Of a DNA stretch of 64,000 nt, positions 1 through 11,900 are shown in pieces. Under the pieces are notes generated by a model. That model did not search any database and was not told the DNA's origin. It saw only the letters and a list, made by a program, of their open reading frames with translations. Made by a program: the position numbers and the translations under genes. Position 1 is the stretch's first letter. Every line of letters begins with the position of its first letter. This DNA comes from Archangium sp. (GTDB lineage Bacteria; Myxococcota; Myxococcia; Myxococcales; Myxococcaceae), in contig JAUYRZ010000126.1 in NCBI GenBank assembly GCA_030695565.1, positions 1 through 64,000 of the forward strand. Direction: 5' to 3'.

Positions 1-1
1 G

Positions 2-127
2 GCTCAAGCTCCAGCAGCGAGCCCTGCCGCTGCTCAGGCAGCCGATGCGTCTTCGTCGACCGTCGTGATTGCTTCACGCGCACCCAAGATCACGACAGGG
101 TGCGGGTGGTCAACCGCTCCCGACTAG
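2..127 (+). other. Possible 3' end of a gene entering from the left
   Basis: An open frame with no start in the window runs from base 2 to a TAG at 125-127 and gives about 41 Ala/Pro/Ser-rich residues ending in TGCGWSTAPD. It could be the C-terminus of a secreted or linker-rich protein, but its third codon positions are less GC-biased than in neighbouring genes, so it may be chance. I do not recognise it. Confidence 0.2.
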
Positions 128-193
128 ATCAACAGCCTCCCGAAGGGAGAGTGAGACAGTTTCACGAGGTGCCGTTCTGGCAATGGTGCGAAG

Positions 194-1201
194 ATGGCGG
201 CCGCCGTGGACCGAACCGAGAGACTGCTTGATCTGGTCGCGCTCTTCCTCGACGCGACGCACCCTGTGACCTGGGAAGAGGTGCGTGACGCCTTCCCCGA
301 CGAGTACGCGGGTTCTGAAGACGCGGCGCAGCGAAAGTTCGAACGCGACAAGACCGAGCTGCACGAGCTGGGCATTCCGCTCACCCACCTGCACGAGACC
401 GACGAGCGGCCCGCGGGCTACGTGCTCGATCGCAACGCGTACTACCTGCCCGAGGTCGGGCTCACGCCGGAAGAGCTGGCGGTGCTCTACGCAGCCGGCT
501 CCGCGGCCCTCGCCTCGGGTGCTTTTCCCGGCCGGCAGGATCTCGCCCATGCCCTGCGCAAGGTGGGCTTCTTCGCCGATGGCCCGCTGCCCGCCCCACG
601 CGTGCGGCTCGAGCTGGGGGGCGTGGCCGACGCGCGTGAATTGCCCGGCCGCCTCGAGCTGCTCTGGGGCGCCATCAACGCGAAGAAGTCCGTCGAGCTC
701 GACTACTTCTCGCCGCACACCCGCACCGTCACCAAACGACGAGTCGATCCCTGGGGTCTGGCGCTGCGCCGCGGCATCTGGAACCTGGTCGGCTGGTGCC
801 ACTTGCGAAAAGACGCACGCACCTTCGCGGTGCACCGCATTCGCCGCGCCGAGATCAACGCGCTCAAGCCGCGCGTGGCCGACTTCGAAATTCCCAAAGA
901 CTTCCGCCTCGACGCCTACGTGGCGACCTGGCCCTGGCAGCACAAGTTCCACGAGCCCGTCGACGTGACGCTCCGGCTCGCGGGTGAGCTGGCGCCGCTG
1001 GCAGAGCAACTCTTCCCTGCGAAAGCGACGAGGAGCGATGGTGTCGCTGAGTTGAGCGTGCCCGCCACCGATCTCGACGGCCTCGTCACCTACGTGCTCT
1101 CGCTCGGCTCGAACGCCCGCATCATGACGCCCGAGAAGGCCGTGGCGCGCGCGAAGGAACTGGCGCAACGCGTGCTTGATGCGCATCAGGAGAAAGCATG
1201 A
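194..1201 (+). CDS. WYL-domain transcriptional regulator (PafB-like), first of a pair
   Basis: A 335-residue cytoplasmic regulator. An N-terminal winged-helix region (about residues 8-60, starting TERLLDLVALFL) precedes a WYL domain (about 155-225) and a C-terminal WCX-like extension. In the place where the family has Trp-Tyr-Leu this protein reads WNLVGW, so the central Tyr is Asn. Paired WYL regulators of this size resemble PafB/PafC, which act together in the mycobacterial DNA-damage response; other WYL proteins bind nucleic-acid ligands. The stop overlaps the start of the next gene (ATGA at 1198-1201), so the two are probably co-translated. The target genes are unknown. Confidence 0.85.
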   Translation: MAAAVDRTERLLDLVALFLDATHPVTWEEVRDAFPDEYAGSEDAAQRKFERDKTELHELGIPLTHLHETDERPAGYVLDRNAYYLPEVGLTPEELAVLYAAGSAALASGAFPGRQDLAHALRKVGFFADGPLPAPRVRLELGGVADARELPGRLELLWGAINAKKSVELDYFSPHTRTVTKRRVDPWGLALRRGIWNLVGWCHLRKDARTFAVHRIRRAEINALKPRVADFEIPKDFRLDAYVATWPWQHKFHEPVDVTLRLAGELAPLAEQLFPAKATRSDGVAELSVPATDLDGLVTYVLSLGSNARIMTPEKAVARAKELAQRVLDAHQEKA

Positions 1202-2157
1202 GCCCGCCTCCTGCTGAACGTGGACGGACCCAGGCCTACGAGCGGCTGCGCCGGCTGCTGTTCCTCGTGCCGTACGTCTCGAAGAACCCGGGCCGCACCG
1301 TCGACGAAGTGGCCAGGGCCGTGGGCGTCACCAAAGAAGAGCTGCTCGAAGAGCTCGACCTGCTCACCCTGGTCGGCCGCCCGCCGTTCCAGCCCGATGA
1401 CTTCATCGACGTGTATGTCGACGAAGATCGCGTCTTCATTCACCTCAACCAGCGCCTCTCGGCCCCGCCCCGCCTCACCGCGGCTGAAGGGGTGGCGCTC
1501 GCTGCGTCGGCGGCCCTGCTCAAGCCCGCGGCGGGTGGGGCGCTGCACGCCGCGCTCGCGAAACTCGAGAAGGCCTTCCCACCACAAGCGCTGCAGCGTT
1601 TCCGCGAGATCTCCCGGCAGCTCGACGTGGCGACCGAAGCGCCCGACAGCATCTCCGTGCTCACCCAGGGCATCCTGGAGCACCGCGAGCTCTCCCTCGA
1701 GTACGCAGGGGTCAACCGGGGCGAGGCCGAGCGTCGCCGCGTGCGCCCGCAGGAGCTCTTCAGTCACCGGGGCCAGTGGTACCTCTCGGCGTTCTGCCTG
1801 ACACGCGGTGGGGTGCGCCTCTTTCGCGTCGATCGCATCGGCGCCCTCGAGCTGCTGGCCGAACGTTTCGAGCCTTCGAAAGAAACGGCGACGCACACGC
1901 TCCCGGGAAGCAGTGGCGTGGAGAAGCCCGTGCGGGTGCGCTTCAGCCCCGAGCTCGCGCCGTACCAGCAGGAACGTTTTGGTGAGGCCGCAGTGTTGGA
2001 GCCGGATGGGAGTGTGGTGGTCACCGTACCGGGTGATTCCGAGCGCTGGCTGACGCGCTGGGTTCTGTCATTCGGTGGAAATGCAACCGTTCTGGAGCCG
2101 GCATGGGCCATTCGTGCTGTTGCCCAAGCCGCCGCCGCGTCACTAAGGTCTCACTGA
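1198..2157 (+). CDS. WYL-domain transcriptional regulator (PafC-like), second of a pair
   Basis: A 319-residue partner of the preceding gene with the same layout: an HTH region (about 12-70), then a WYL domain near 160-225 that keeps the canonical motif (GQWYLSAF) and the downstream FRVDRI strand, then a WCX-like C-terminus. It starts at an ATG overlapping the upstream stop by 4 bp. The two copies are only moderately similar, as in the PafB/PafC arrangement, where both proteins form the active regulator. It is followed after 4 bp by the FHA-domain gene. Confidence 0.85.
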   Translation: MSPPPAERGRTQAYERLRRLLFLVPYVSKNPGRTVDEVARAVGVTKEELLEELDLLTLVGRPPFQPDDFIDVYVDEDRVFIHLNQRLSAPPRLTAAEGVALAASAALLKPAAGGALHAALAKLEKAFPPQALQRFREISRQLDVATEAPDSISVLTQGILEHRELSLEYAGVNRGEAERRRVRPQELFSHRGQWYLSAFCLTRGGVRLFRVDRIGALELLAERFEPSKETATHTLPGSSGVEKPVRVRFSPELAPYQQERFGEAAVLEPDGSVVVTVPGDSERWLTRWVLSFGGNATVLEPAWAIRAVAQAAAASLRSH

Positions 2158-2161
2158 TTCA

Positions 2162-3733
2162 ATGGGTTTTCAGCTCGTCATCTCCGAGGGCAAAGAGGCC
2201 GGTCGGGAGTTTGAGTTCGACCAGGACTCCGTCGTCATCGGACGCACCGCAGAGTGCGACGTCATCCTCTACGAGGCTGGAGTCTCACGAAAACACGCCC
2301 GCATTCTCCTCGAGGGCGCGAGCCTGTTCATCGAGGATCTCGGCTCGTCGAACGGCACCAAGGTCAACGGCGCGATCATCGCCAGGAAGCAGCTGCTCAA
2401 AGACGGCGACTCCATCTCGATGGGGCCGGTGGTCTTCAACTTCAAACCCGTCGAGCTCGAGCCCGAAGGCCCCACCGCCGAGAACTCGTCCGAAGACGGC
2501 GCACACACCCGCGTCGTCTCGATGTCGGAGCTGAAGAAGTCGCGCAACAAGGGCGTGGCGATGATGCCCAAAGACGCGAGCCGCGATCAGGTCGCCGAGA
2601 TGGGCCGCCGCAGCACGCAGATGATGCCCGCGCTCAAGGGGCCCCGGCCCAGCCTGCCGGGCGCACGGAAAAGCGACCCCAACAAGAAGTCCGCCAGGCT
2701 CGCGGTGCGCGAGAACGATCTGCCGGAAGGCGTCGAGGTGGCCGGTGGCGGCCGCCCCCGGCTCGCGCGGGTCTCGGGTGAACGCCCTTCTTTGTCTGCC
2801 GCCGACAAGGCCCGCTTCAAGCGTGAAGGCGGGTTGGGGCGGGCGAAGCTCTGGTGGTTCGAGGCGAACCAGAACCAACGCATCGCCGCCTCGACGGCGG
2901 GCGGCATCATCACCCTGGGCTTGCTGGCGGGGCTGATCTTCGCGGTGATGCCCAGGGATCCCATCACCAGGCCAGCGGAGCCCGAGGCGCTCTTCGGCGA
3001 CCCCAACGAGGCCAGCTTTGGCCTGGGTGCGGGCGTCGACTACGAACGGGAAGACTCGAAGACCTTCGACTTCGAGGTGAAGTCGCCCGTGCAGGTGATG
3101 GCCGTCGTTCACTACATGGCCAGGGACATCAACTCGAAAGACGAGGTGTCGATCACCGTCAACGGCGTGGAGCTGGGCTGGCTGCCGCCCGACACGCTCG
3201 ACGCGAATGAGCGCGCGCTCGAGGTGTTGGTGCCCGCGCACCTGATCAAACGCAACGAGATCAACACCGTCACCTTCGACAACGTGCGCAACCCGCCCGA
3301 GGCCGACCCGTGGCGCATCTGGAACCTGTGGATCGAAGTGGCCGTGCTGCCCGAGAAAGACGACGTGGGGCTGATCGCCGACGCCGAAGAAAAGTACCGG
3401 CGCGGCCAGCTCAAGTGGGAGCAGCGCGACATCGGCGCCAGCAACCGCTGGGACGCGTACAAGAACTTCCGCGAGGCGTGGCTGACCCTGGAGGCGATCC
3501 CCAGGGAGAAGCGGCCGTATACGTACCAGCTGTCACGAGAGAAGATGAACGAGGCCCTGCGCGCGCTCGACGAGAAGTGCAACGAGCTGCTGCTCAAGGG
3601 CAAGTCGGCCTTCCAGTTCGGCAAGTACGATCAGGCCCGCTACGAGCTGGGCCACATCAAGGACTTCTTCCCCACCCGCGCTCACCCCTGCCAGGGCCGG
3701 GCGGACTACGAGTGGCAGCAGATGGAGTTGTAG
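2162..3733 (+). CDS. FHA-domain single-pass membrane protein
   Basis: A 523-residue protein. An N-terminal forkhead-associated domain (about residues 20-95) has the phosphothreonine-binding signature: GRTAECDV, SRKHARI and DLGSSNGTKVNG. A charged, probably disordered linker follows, then one membrane helix at about 242-263 (starting IAASTAGGIITLG). The roughly 260-residue C-terminal part is probably outside the cytoplasm. Its first half looks beta-rich and its last part helical and TPR-like. FHA domains read Thr-phosphorylated partners made by Ser/Thr kinases; one such kinase is encoded at 21953. The gene follows the WYL pair with 4 bp spacing and is probably in their operon. I do not recognise a named family. 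Confidence 0.8.
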   Translation: MGFQLVISEGKEAGREFEFDQDSVVIGRTAECDVILYEAGVSRKHARILLEGASLFIEDLGSSNGTKVNGAIIARKQLLKDGDSISMGPVVFNFKPVELEPEGPTAENSSEDGAHTRVVSMSELKKSRNKGVAMMPKDASRDQVAEMGRRSTQMMPALKGPRPSLPGARKSDPNKKSARLAVRENDLPEGVEVAGGGRPRLARVSGERPSLSAADKARFKREGGLGRAKLWWFEANQNQRIAASTAGGIITLGLLAGLIFAVMPRDPITRPAEPEALFGDPNEASFGLGAGVDYEREDSKTFDFEVKSPVQVMAVVHYMARDINSKDEVSITVNGVELGWLPPDTLDANERALEVLVPAHLIKRNEINTVTFDNVRNPPEADPWRIWNLWIEVAVLPEKDDVGLIADAEEKYRRGQLKWEQRDIGASNRWDAYKNFREAWLTLEAIPREKRPYTYQLSREKMNEALRALDEKCNELLLKGKSAFQFGKYDQARYELGHIKDFFPTRAHPCQGRADYEWQQMEL

Positions 3734-3816
3734 TTTTTTCCACCGTGCGCCGCGACCGGCGCATGGGCTCCAGAAGATGATTGCGCGCGGGGGCGGGCGG
3801 CGGAATAAGCGTGCGC

Positions 3817-6501
<2,685 letters not shown>

Positions 6502-6528
6502 ACGCACGAAACGAATCGGGGTGAGGGC

Positions 6529-7269
6529 CTAACGAGCCAACGCGCTGATCAACTCGGGCGACTCTACAAAGGGCGTCTTATCCGGCCGCCCTTCCGCCCA
6601 GAACCACCGCGAGTCCACCACCTGCGGCGCCACGAACAACACGAGTGAACTGCGAGTGCCGTAGTTCATCTCGGGCCAATCGACACACACCCCACCTGCG
6701 GGATCCGCGGGGTTGGGCCGGGCCAAAAGCCCCTGCAAAGCACCCGCAGTGGGAACCCCGTCGACCCGAGCCAGCGAAGGCCACGCCGAGCTGATCAGCT
6801 TCGAACGCCCGTGATCATCCCCGCCCAGACTGCGCTCCGTCACCACGTGCAACCCCGGCGCGAGCTGGTCGTGGCGCACCTGAGCCCCATCGCTCCACGT
6901 GACGAACGCCGCCTGCGCATCGGCATAGAGCAGGTGAAACGGATTGAACCGCTTCGCCGACAGCCCCTCGAGTGACGCCCTCAGCGCGCGGGCCGAAGGC
7001 GCCTTCAGCGCCTCGATCACCAACGCCCCACGCGACTGGCGATCGAGAAACCGCTCTGAAGGAAAGCGGTTGGTGACCCCCACGAACATCCCCGTCGACG
7101 TCAGGCCCAGCCAGCTCCCGCCGGCCTGGTCATCACGCGGTGCGACAAACGCCGCACCCTCCCAACGGCGGGGTGGAGAGGCAGGCCGCCCCCTCAATTC
7201 GTCCCGGTTCGCCGCGACGATCAGGGGTGCTGACTGATGCTGCTGGACGCTGACGATCAGGGTACACAT
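6529..7269 (-). CDS. NRDE family protein (TANGO2-like)
   Basis: A 246-residue protein beginning MCTLIVSV. The N-terminal Cys and the following ANRDELRGRP carry the Asn-Arg-Asp-Glu signature of the NRDE/TANGO2 family, which has an N-terminal-nucleophile-like fold; the biochemical role is unsettled (suggested in haem or acyl-CoA handling). A longer reading from 7419 would put this hallmark Cys at residue 52, so the start at 7269 is preferred. It is convergent with acnA and divergent from the TetR gene, whose best start lies inside this gene's 5' end. Confidence 0.82.
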   Translation of the reverse strand: MCTLIVSVQQHQSAPLIVAANRDELRGRPASPPRRWEGAAFVAPRDDQAGGSWLGLTSTGMFVGVTNRFPSERFLDRQSRGALVIEALKAPSARALRASLEGLSAKRFNPFHLLYADAQAAFVTWSDGAQVRHDQLAPGLHVVTERSLGGDDHGRSKLISSAWPSLARVDGVPTAGALQGLLARPNPADPAGGVCVDWPEMNYGTRSSLVLFVAPQVVDSRWFWAEGRPDKTPFVESPELISALAR

Positions 7270-7881
7270 GGGTTGGTGCGCGACAAACAGCGAGAAGAAA
7301 CGCGAAAGAAGCTCTACCACGCAGCGATCGAGATCTTCTGCCGTGACGGCGTGGCGAACTGCCGCATCGAAGACATCGCCCTCAAGGCCGAAGTGAGCCG
7401 GGCTGCGTTCTACTTCCACTTCCCCTCCAAGGACGACGTGCTCCTGGAGCTGCTGCGGGAAGCGGAGACCCCCTCCCTCGAGGCGATCAACGCGCTGCCG
7501 CCCGACGCGCCGCTGCAGTCGGTGTTCGACGCGTTGATCCAGAACACCGCCGCGTTCTGGTCGGCCGAGAACCGCAACCGCCTGCTGGTGGACATGTTCG
7601 GCGTCTCGATGCGCCGCACCACCATCCTGGCCGATCGGGAAGCCGAGGTGATCCGCGCCGCGGTGAGCAAACGGTTCGAGTTCGCGGCCGGCAAGGGCGA
7701 GCTCTCGCCGGTGATCCCGCCCGAGGTGCTCGCCGATTTCTACCTGCTCAACATCTTCGCCGCGATGGCGTCATGGTGCGTGCAGCCGATCATGCCGCTG
7801 GCCGACATGCTCTCGGGCGTGACCGTGCTGTTCATGAACGGCGCGAGCAACCCGGCCGGTTCTCCATTTCTGAAAGCGTGA
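7237..7881 (+). CDS. TetR/AcrR family transcriptional regulator
   Basis: A regulator of up to 214 residues. The HTH begins at about residue 16 (DKQREETRKK) and includes IEDIALKAEVSRAAFYFHF, the recognition-helix segment of the family. The C-terminal part is a helical ligand-binding domain, likely for a hydrophobic or acyl-CoA ligand given its neighbour. ATG 7237 has an AGGGG about 9 nt upstream but overlaps the divergent NRDE start by 33 bp; TTG 7273 and GTG 7276 avoid the overlap and begin nearer the HTH. The dienoyl-CoA-reductase-like gene follows after 5 bp and is probably its co-transcribed target. Confidence 0.88.
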   Translation: MLLDADDQGTHGLVRDKQREETRKKLYHAAIEIFCRDGVANCRIEDIALKAEVSRAAFYFHFPSKDDVLLELLREAETPSLEAINALPPDAPLQSVFDALIQNTAAFWSAENRNRLLVDMFGVSMRRTTILADREAEVIRAAVSKRFEFAAGKGELSPVIPPEVLADFYLLNIFAAMASWCVQPIMPLADMLSGVTVLFMNGASNPAGSPFLKA

Positions 7882-7886
7882 GCTCG

Positions 7887-8681
7887 ATGTCTGACGTCTT
7901 CAAGCCCGGTCTCTACGCCGGCAAGAACGTGTTCGTCACCGGTGGCTCGAGCGGCATCAACCTGCGCATCGCCGAAGCGTTCGGTGAGATGGGCGCGAAG
8001 GTGGCCATCAACGGCCGCAAGGTCGAGAAGCTCGAAGCGGCCGTGGCTCAACTGCGGGCCAGGGGCATCACCGCCGAGGGGTACCCCGCCGACGTGCGTG
8101 ACTACGCGGCGGTCGAAGGCGCGATCGAAGCGGCCGTGAAGGCCTTCGGTGGCCCCATCGACGTGTTGGTGTGTGGTGCGGCGGGCAACTTCCCCGCGCC
8201 GGTGGCCATGATGTCGTCGAACGGCTTCAAGGCCGTGATGGACATCGACGTGCTGGGCAGCTTCAACGCCTGCCGCGCGGTGTTCGAGCGGATGAGCAAA
8301 CCGGGTGGGGTGATCATCGCGATCTCCGCTCCGCAGGCGCAGGTGCCGTACCCGATGCAGGCACATGTCTGCGCGGCGAAGGCGGGCGTCGACATGCTGA
8401 TGAAGACGCTGGCCATGGAGTGGGGCCCCGTTGGAGTTCGAGTGATGTCGATCTGGCCTGGGCCCATCGACGACACCGAAGGCATGCAGCGGCTGGCTGG
8501 TGATCCCGACGTGAAGGCGAAGGTCGAGAAGGCGTTGCCGCTCCAGCGGTTCGGCACCAAGGACGAGGTCGCCCAGCTGGCGTTGTTCCTCGCGTCGCCG
8601 GCCGCGAAGTACATCACCGGCAGCGTGCACAACGTCGATGGCGGCATGTCGCTCATCGGCGGCAATCTGCTGAGCATGTGA
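7887..8681 (+). CDS. SDR oxidoreductase, 2,4-dienoyl-CoA reductase-like
   Basis: A 264-residue classical short-chain dehydrogenase. The cofactor motif is TGGSSGINLRIAEAF, followed by NGRK (probably NADP-preferring) and CGAAGNFPAPVAMM. The stretch FKAVMDIDVLGSFN and the lack of the usual YxxxK (a Met-Gln-Ala-His segment stands there, with K downstream) are as in peroxisomal and mitochondrial 2,4-dienoyl-CoA reductases. These reduce dienoyl-CoA intermediates during beta-oxidation of unsaturated fatty acids. The start at ATG 7887 lies 5 bp after the tetR stop, so a fatty-acid-responsive two-gene operon is likely. General SDR activity is certain; the substrate is inferred. Confidence 0.82.
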   Translation: MSDVFKPGLYAGKNVFVTGGSSGINLRIAEAFGEMGAKVAINGRKVEKLEAAVAQLRARGITAEGYPADVRDYAAVEGAIEAAVKAFGGPIDVLVCGAAGNFPAPVAMMSSNGFKAVMDIDVLGSFNACRAVFERMSKPGGVIIAISAPQAQVPYPMQAHVCAAKAGVDMLMKTLAMEWGPVGVRVMSIWPGPIDDTEGMQRLAGDPDVKAKVEKALPLQRFGTKDEVAQLALFLASPAAKYITGSVHNVDGGMSLIGGNLLSM

Positions 8682-8690
8682 AACGTGCTC

Positions 8691-8723
8691 CCCTCTCCCT
8701 TCAGGACAGGGTCAGGGTGAGGG
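8691..8723. repeat. CCCTCTCC-type dispersed hairpin repeat, copy 1
   Basis: An imperfect copy, CCCTCTCCCT ... AGGGTGAGGG, lying 9 bp after the dienoyl-CoA-reductase stop. It belongs to the same family as copies near 15616, 30111, 43615, 53592 and 57911. Confidence 0.6.
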
Positions 8724-8819
8724 AGGACGCAGGCCTCAGCTGAGGGGGACAGTCCTCACCACTCTCATCCCTCCCACTCCGCAACAACTGCAAGGTCGCA
8801 GGAGGTGCAGAGCGATCCG

Positions 8820-8854
8820 CCCTGTTTCCGCAGGGTGTTCACTCGGAAACAGGG
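8820..8854. promoter_or_regulatory. Perfect 11-bp inverted repeat upstream of the sigma-54 element
   Basis: CCCTGTTTCCG (8820-8830) and CGGAAACAGGG (8844-8854) are perfectly complementary across a 13-nt spacer. The palindrome ends 11 bp before a sigma-54 promoter match and nothing T-rich follows it, so it is more likely an operator or enhancer-binding-protein site than a terminator. The rest of the roughly 300-bp gap between 8681 and 8984 holds repeat copy 1, the sigma-54 element and a short TGACAT/ATGTCA inverted repeat (8880-8899); I see no gene in it. Confidence 0.55.
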
Positions 8855-8864
8855 GCCTCGCGCA

Positions 8865-8880
8865 GGGCACACCACTTGCT
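8865..8880 (+). promoter_or_regulatory. Sigma-54 (-24/-12) promoter match for the metallopeptidase gene
   Basis: The sequence GGGCACACCACTTGCT fits the RpoN consensus TGGCACG-N4-TTGCW at every position except the first T (G here) and the seventh G (A here). The invariant GG (8866-8867) and GC (8878-8879) are exactly 10 nt apart. Transcription would begin near 8890, giving a leader of about 95 nt before ATG 8984. Confidence 0.6.
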
Positions 8881-8983
8881 GACATGGCGCGACATGTCAC
8901 TGGGTCGCTCTGCCTCGGCCAGACCTTCACTCCGCGTCGGTCTGTCTCTCGCAGCGTTCCGCTGCTACCGGCGCCGCTCCCTG

Positions 8984-11900
8984 ATGCGACACCTCCCCCT
9001 CCTGGCGTTGGTGCTCGCGAGCTGCACCTCGTCGCCAGCCGATCCGGCCGCCTCGAGCAGCACCGCCAGGCTCACCTCGACCGACACCTTCGAGCAGTGG
9101 AAGCAGCGTTACCTCGCCTCCGACCAGGTCAACCGCGCCGCGCTGGAAGCCGCCGGTGTCTCGCTGGCCGAAGGCCGCCGCGCCGCCTTTCGCGAACTGT
9201 TGCTGACCGACCCTGAACGCGCGCTGGAGCTCGCGGTCACCCCGGTGGAACGCACCGCCCTGCCCGCCTCCGTCACCCGCCACGTCGAGGCCTGGCGTGA
9301 TGGCGTCGGCACCCTCCACGTGGTCGGTGGAACCGAAGGCCCGCTGGAGCGCTTCGTCACCTTCAGCGGCCTCGACGAAGTGCTGCGCGCCGGGGTGTTT
9401 GGTCAGCGCGCCCTGAGCGTGACCCGGGAAAACGTCCGCCTGCACGGCGTCGCGCTCGACGGGGCCATCGCGGTCACCGATCGCCGCCTGCGCCGCATCT
9501 TCCCCGGTGAAGCGCGGCCCGACCTTCCCGTCGAGCTGCCCCGGGCCTGCCCCATCTCGCGCAAGAAGCCCGAGCCCGACCTGCTCTTCCACGGCGGAGA
9601 CACGCTCTACGGCTTCTGCGTGCCTGCACACGCCGAGCAGTACGACGGCACGCTGGCGCTCGGTGAAGAGCAGACGGCCGCCGACGAAGGTCTGCCCCCT
9701 GCGAGCGCGTGGACGGAAGGCGCCAAGACGGTGCTCTACGTGCGCGTCGACTTCTCCGATCGCGTCGGCGAGCCCGTCTCGCTGGCCACCGCGCAGTCCG
9801 CGATCGACACCACCACCAACCAGTTCTACCAATCGAACTCGTACGGCAAGACCTCGCTCAGTACGACGGTGACGCCCACGCTGCGGCTCCCGCTCACCCA
9901 GGCCGAATACAAGACCGGCGATCAGTACCTGCGCTTGCGCAACGATGCGCTGGGCGCGGCGCGTGACGCCGGCATCGAGCCGAACATGTACAGCTTCGAC
10001 GTGATCGCCTTCGCCTCGACGTTCTCGGGCTGGGCCGGCCGCGGTTACGTGGGCAGCAAGGGCACCTGGCTCAACGGCAACTTCAGCCTGCGGGTGACCG
10101 CGCACGAGCTGGGCCACAACTACGGCGTCTTCCACGCGAACTACTGGAACTCGACGGGCACGACGGTGATCGGGCCCGGCACCAGCACCGAGTACGGAAA
10201 TCCCTACGACGTGATGGGCGGCGGCGGTGGCCAGGGCAATCACTTCAACGCGTGGTTCAAGAAGCGCTTCGACTGGGTCCTGCCCGGTGAGATCGCCAAC
10301 GTCACCACCAGCGGCACGTACCGGATTCAAGAGCTGGAGAAGCCGATCACCGCGGGCTTGCACACCGCGAAGGTGACCCGCGACGCGTCGAAGGACTACT
10401 GGGTCGAGTACCGGCCGGCGATCAACACGCCCCACACCAGAGACGGCGTCTCCATCAACTGGGGCTACGCGGGCAACACGGCGAGCAACCTGCTCGACCT
10501 CACGCCGGGCGACGGCTCGCGAAACAACTCCACGTTGATCATCGGGCGCACGTTCTCCGATTCGCTGGCGGGCATTCACTTCACGCCGGTGGCCAGGGCC
10601 GGAACGATGCCCGAGGCGATCGACGTGGTGATCAACCTCGGCACCTTCCCCGGCAATCGCGCGCCGACGCTCTCCCTGGCGGCCAGCACCCAGACCGCGA
10701 CGGTGGGCCAGATGGTCACCTTCACCGCGACGGCGAGCGATCCCGACGGCGACACGCTCGCCTATGCGTGGGAGTTCGACGACGACACCTGGGGCGCGAA
10801 CGCCGCGGTGGTGAGCCGGGCCTTCACGGCCGCGCGCGCCCACAACGTGCGGCTCACGGTGAGCGACATGAAGGGCGGCACGGCGACTCGCTCGATCCTG
10901 GTCACCGTCGGCGCGCCTGCGACCTTCACGCTCTCCGGAGTGGTGCTCGCCGGCGCGACGCCGGTCTCGGGCGTGCGGATCAGCGACGGCACCCGCGCCA
11001 CGATGACGGCAGACGACGGCACCTACGTGCTCACCAACGTTCCCGCAGGCAGCTTCACGATCAACGCGGCGAAGACCGGCTTCACCTTCACGCGTTCGTT
11101 CGCCGCTCCCTTGACGGTCAGCGGCAGCCAGAGCGCGCTCGACTTCACGGCCACCGTGGTGGCTGGCTACACCTTGCGCGGCAAGGTCACCTTCGGCGCG
11201 GTCAACGTGGCCGGCGTGACGGTGAGCGATGGCACGCGCGCGGCGACCACCAACGCCAGCGGCGACTACGTGCTCTCCGGTGTTCCGACCGGCCGCTACA
11301 CGCTGACCGCCACCAAACCCGGCTGGGAATTCCGGCCCGTGGGTTTCACCAATCCCCTCGAAGTGTTCGGCGGCGATGTCTCGGCGCTCAACTACTCGGC
11401 CAGTGGCCAGTCGTTGTACGGAACCATTCCCAACGCTGGCGTGACCACCGCGCCGGTCGTCACCGACGGGGTCCGCACGGTGACCGCGACCGCGGGTGGC
11501 TCGAACTGGAACTACTTCATCTCGGCGGTTCCCAACGGCAATTGGAACCTGGTGGCCACCAGCCCCGGTGTCACGCTCACGCCGGGCAGCTTCACGAACC
11601 CGGTGCTGGTGCAGGGCCAGAGCCGCGGCAACTTGAACTTCCAGGTCACCACCGGGGCCACCTTCCAGGTGCAGGGCACCGCGCGCACGGGCGGTTCTCC
11701 GTTGCCCAACGTGGTCATCAGCGATGGCACCCGCAGCGCGACCACCGACTCGCTGGGTAACTACACGCTCGTGGGCGTGCCCGCGGGCTCGTACACGCTG
11801 ACGCCCACGTTGTCGGGCTACGCCTTCGTGCCGGCGACGCTGGCGATCACCGTGAGCACCGCGAACCTCACTGGCAGGGACTTCTCCACCACGGTGGTGA

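Noticed and set aside
3746-3763. Hairpin TGCGCCG-CGAC-CGGCGCA after the FHA gene as a terminator
   Set aside because: The T-run lies before, not after, the stem on the coding strand, so it does not fit an intrinsic terminator.
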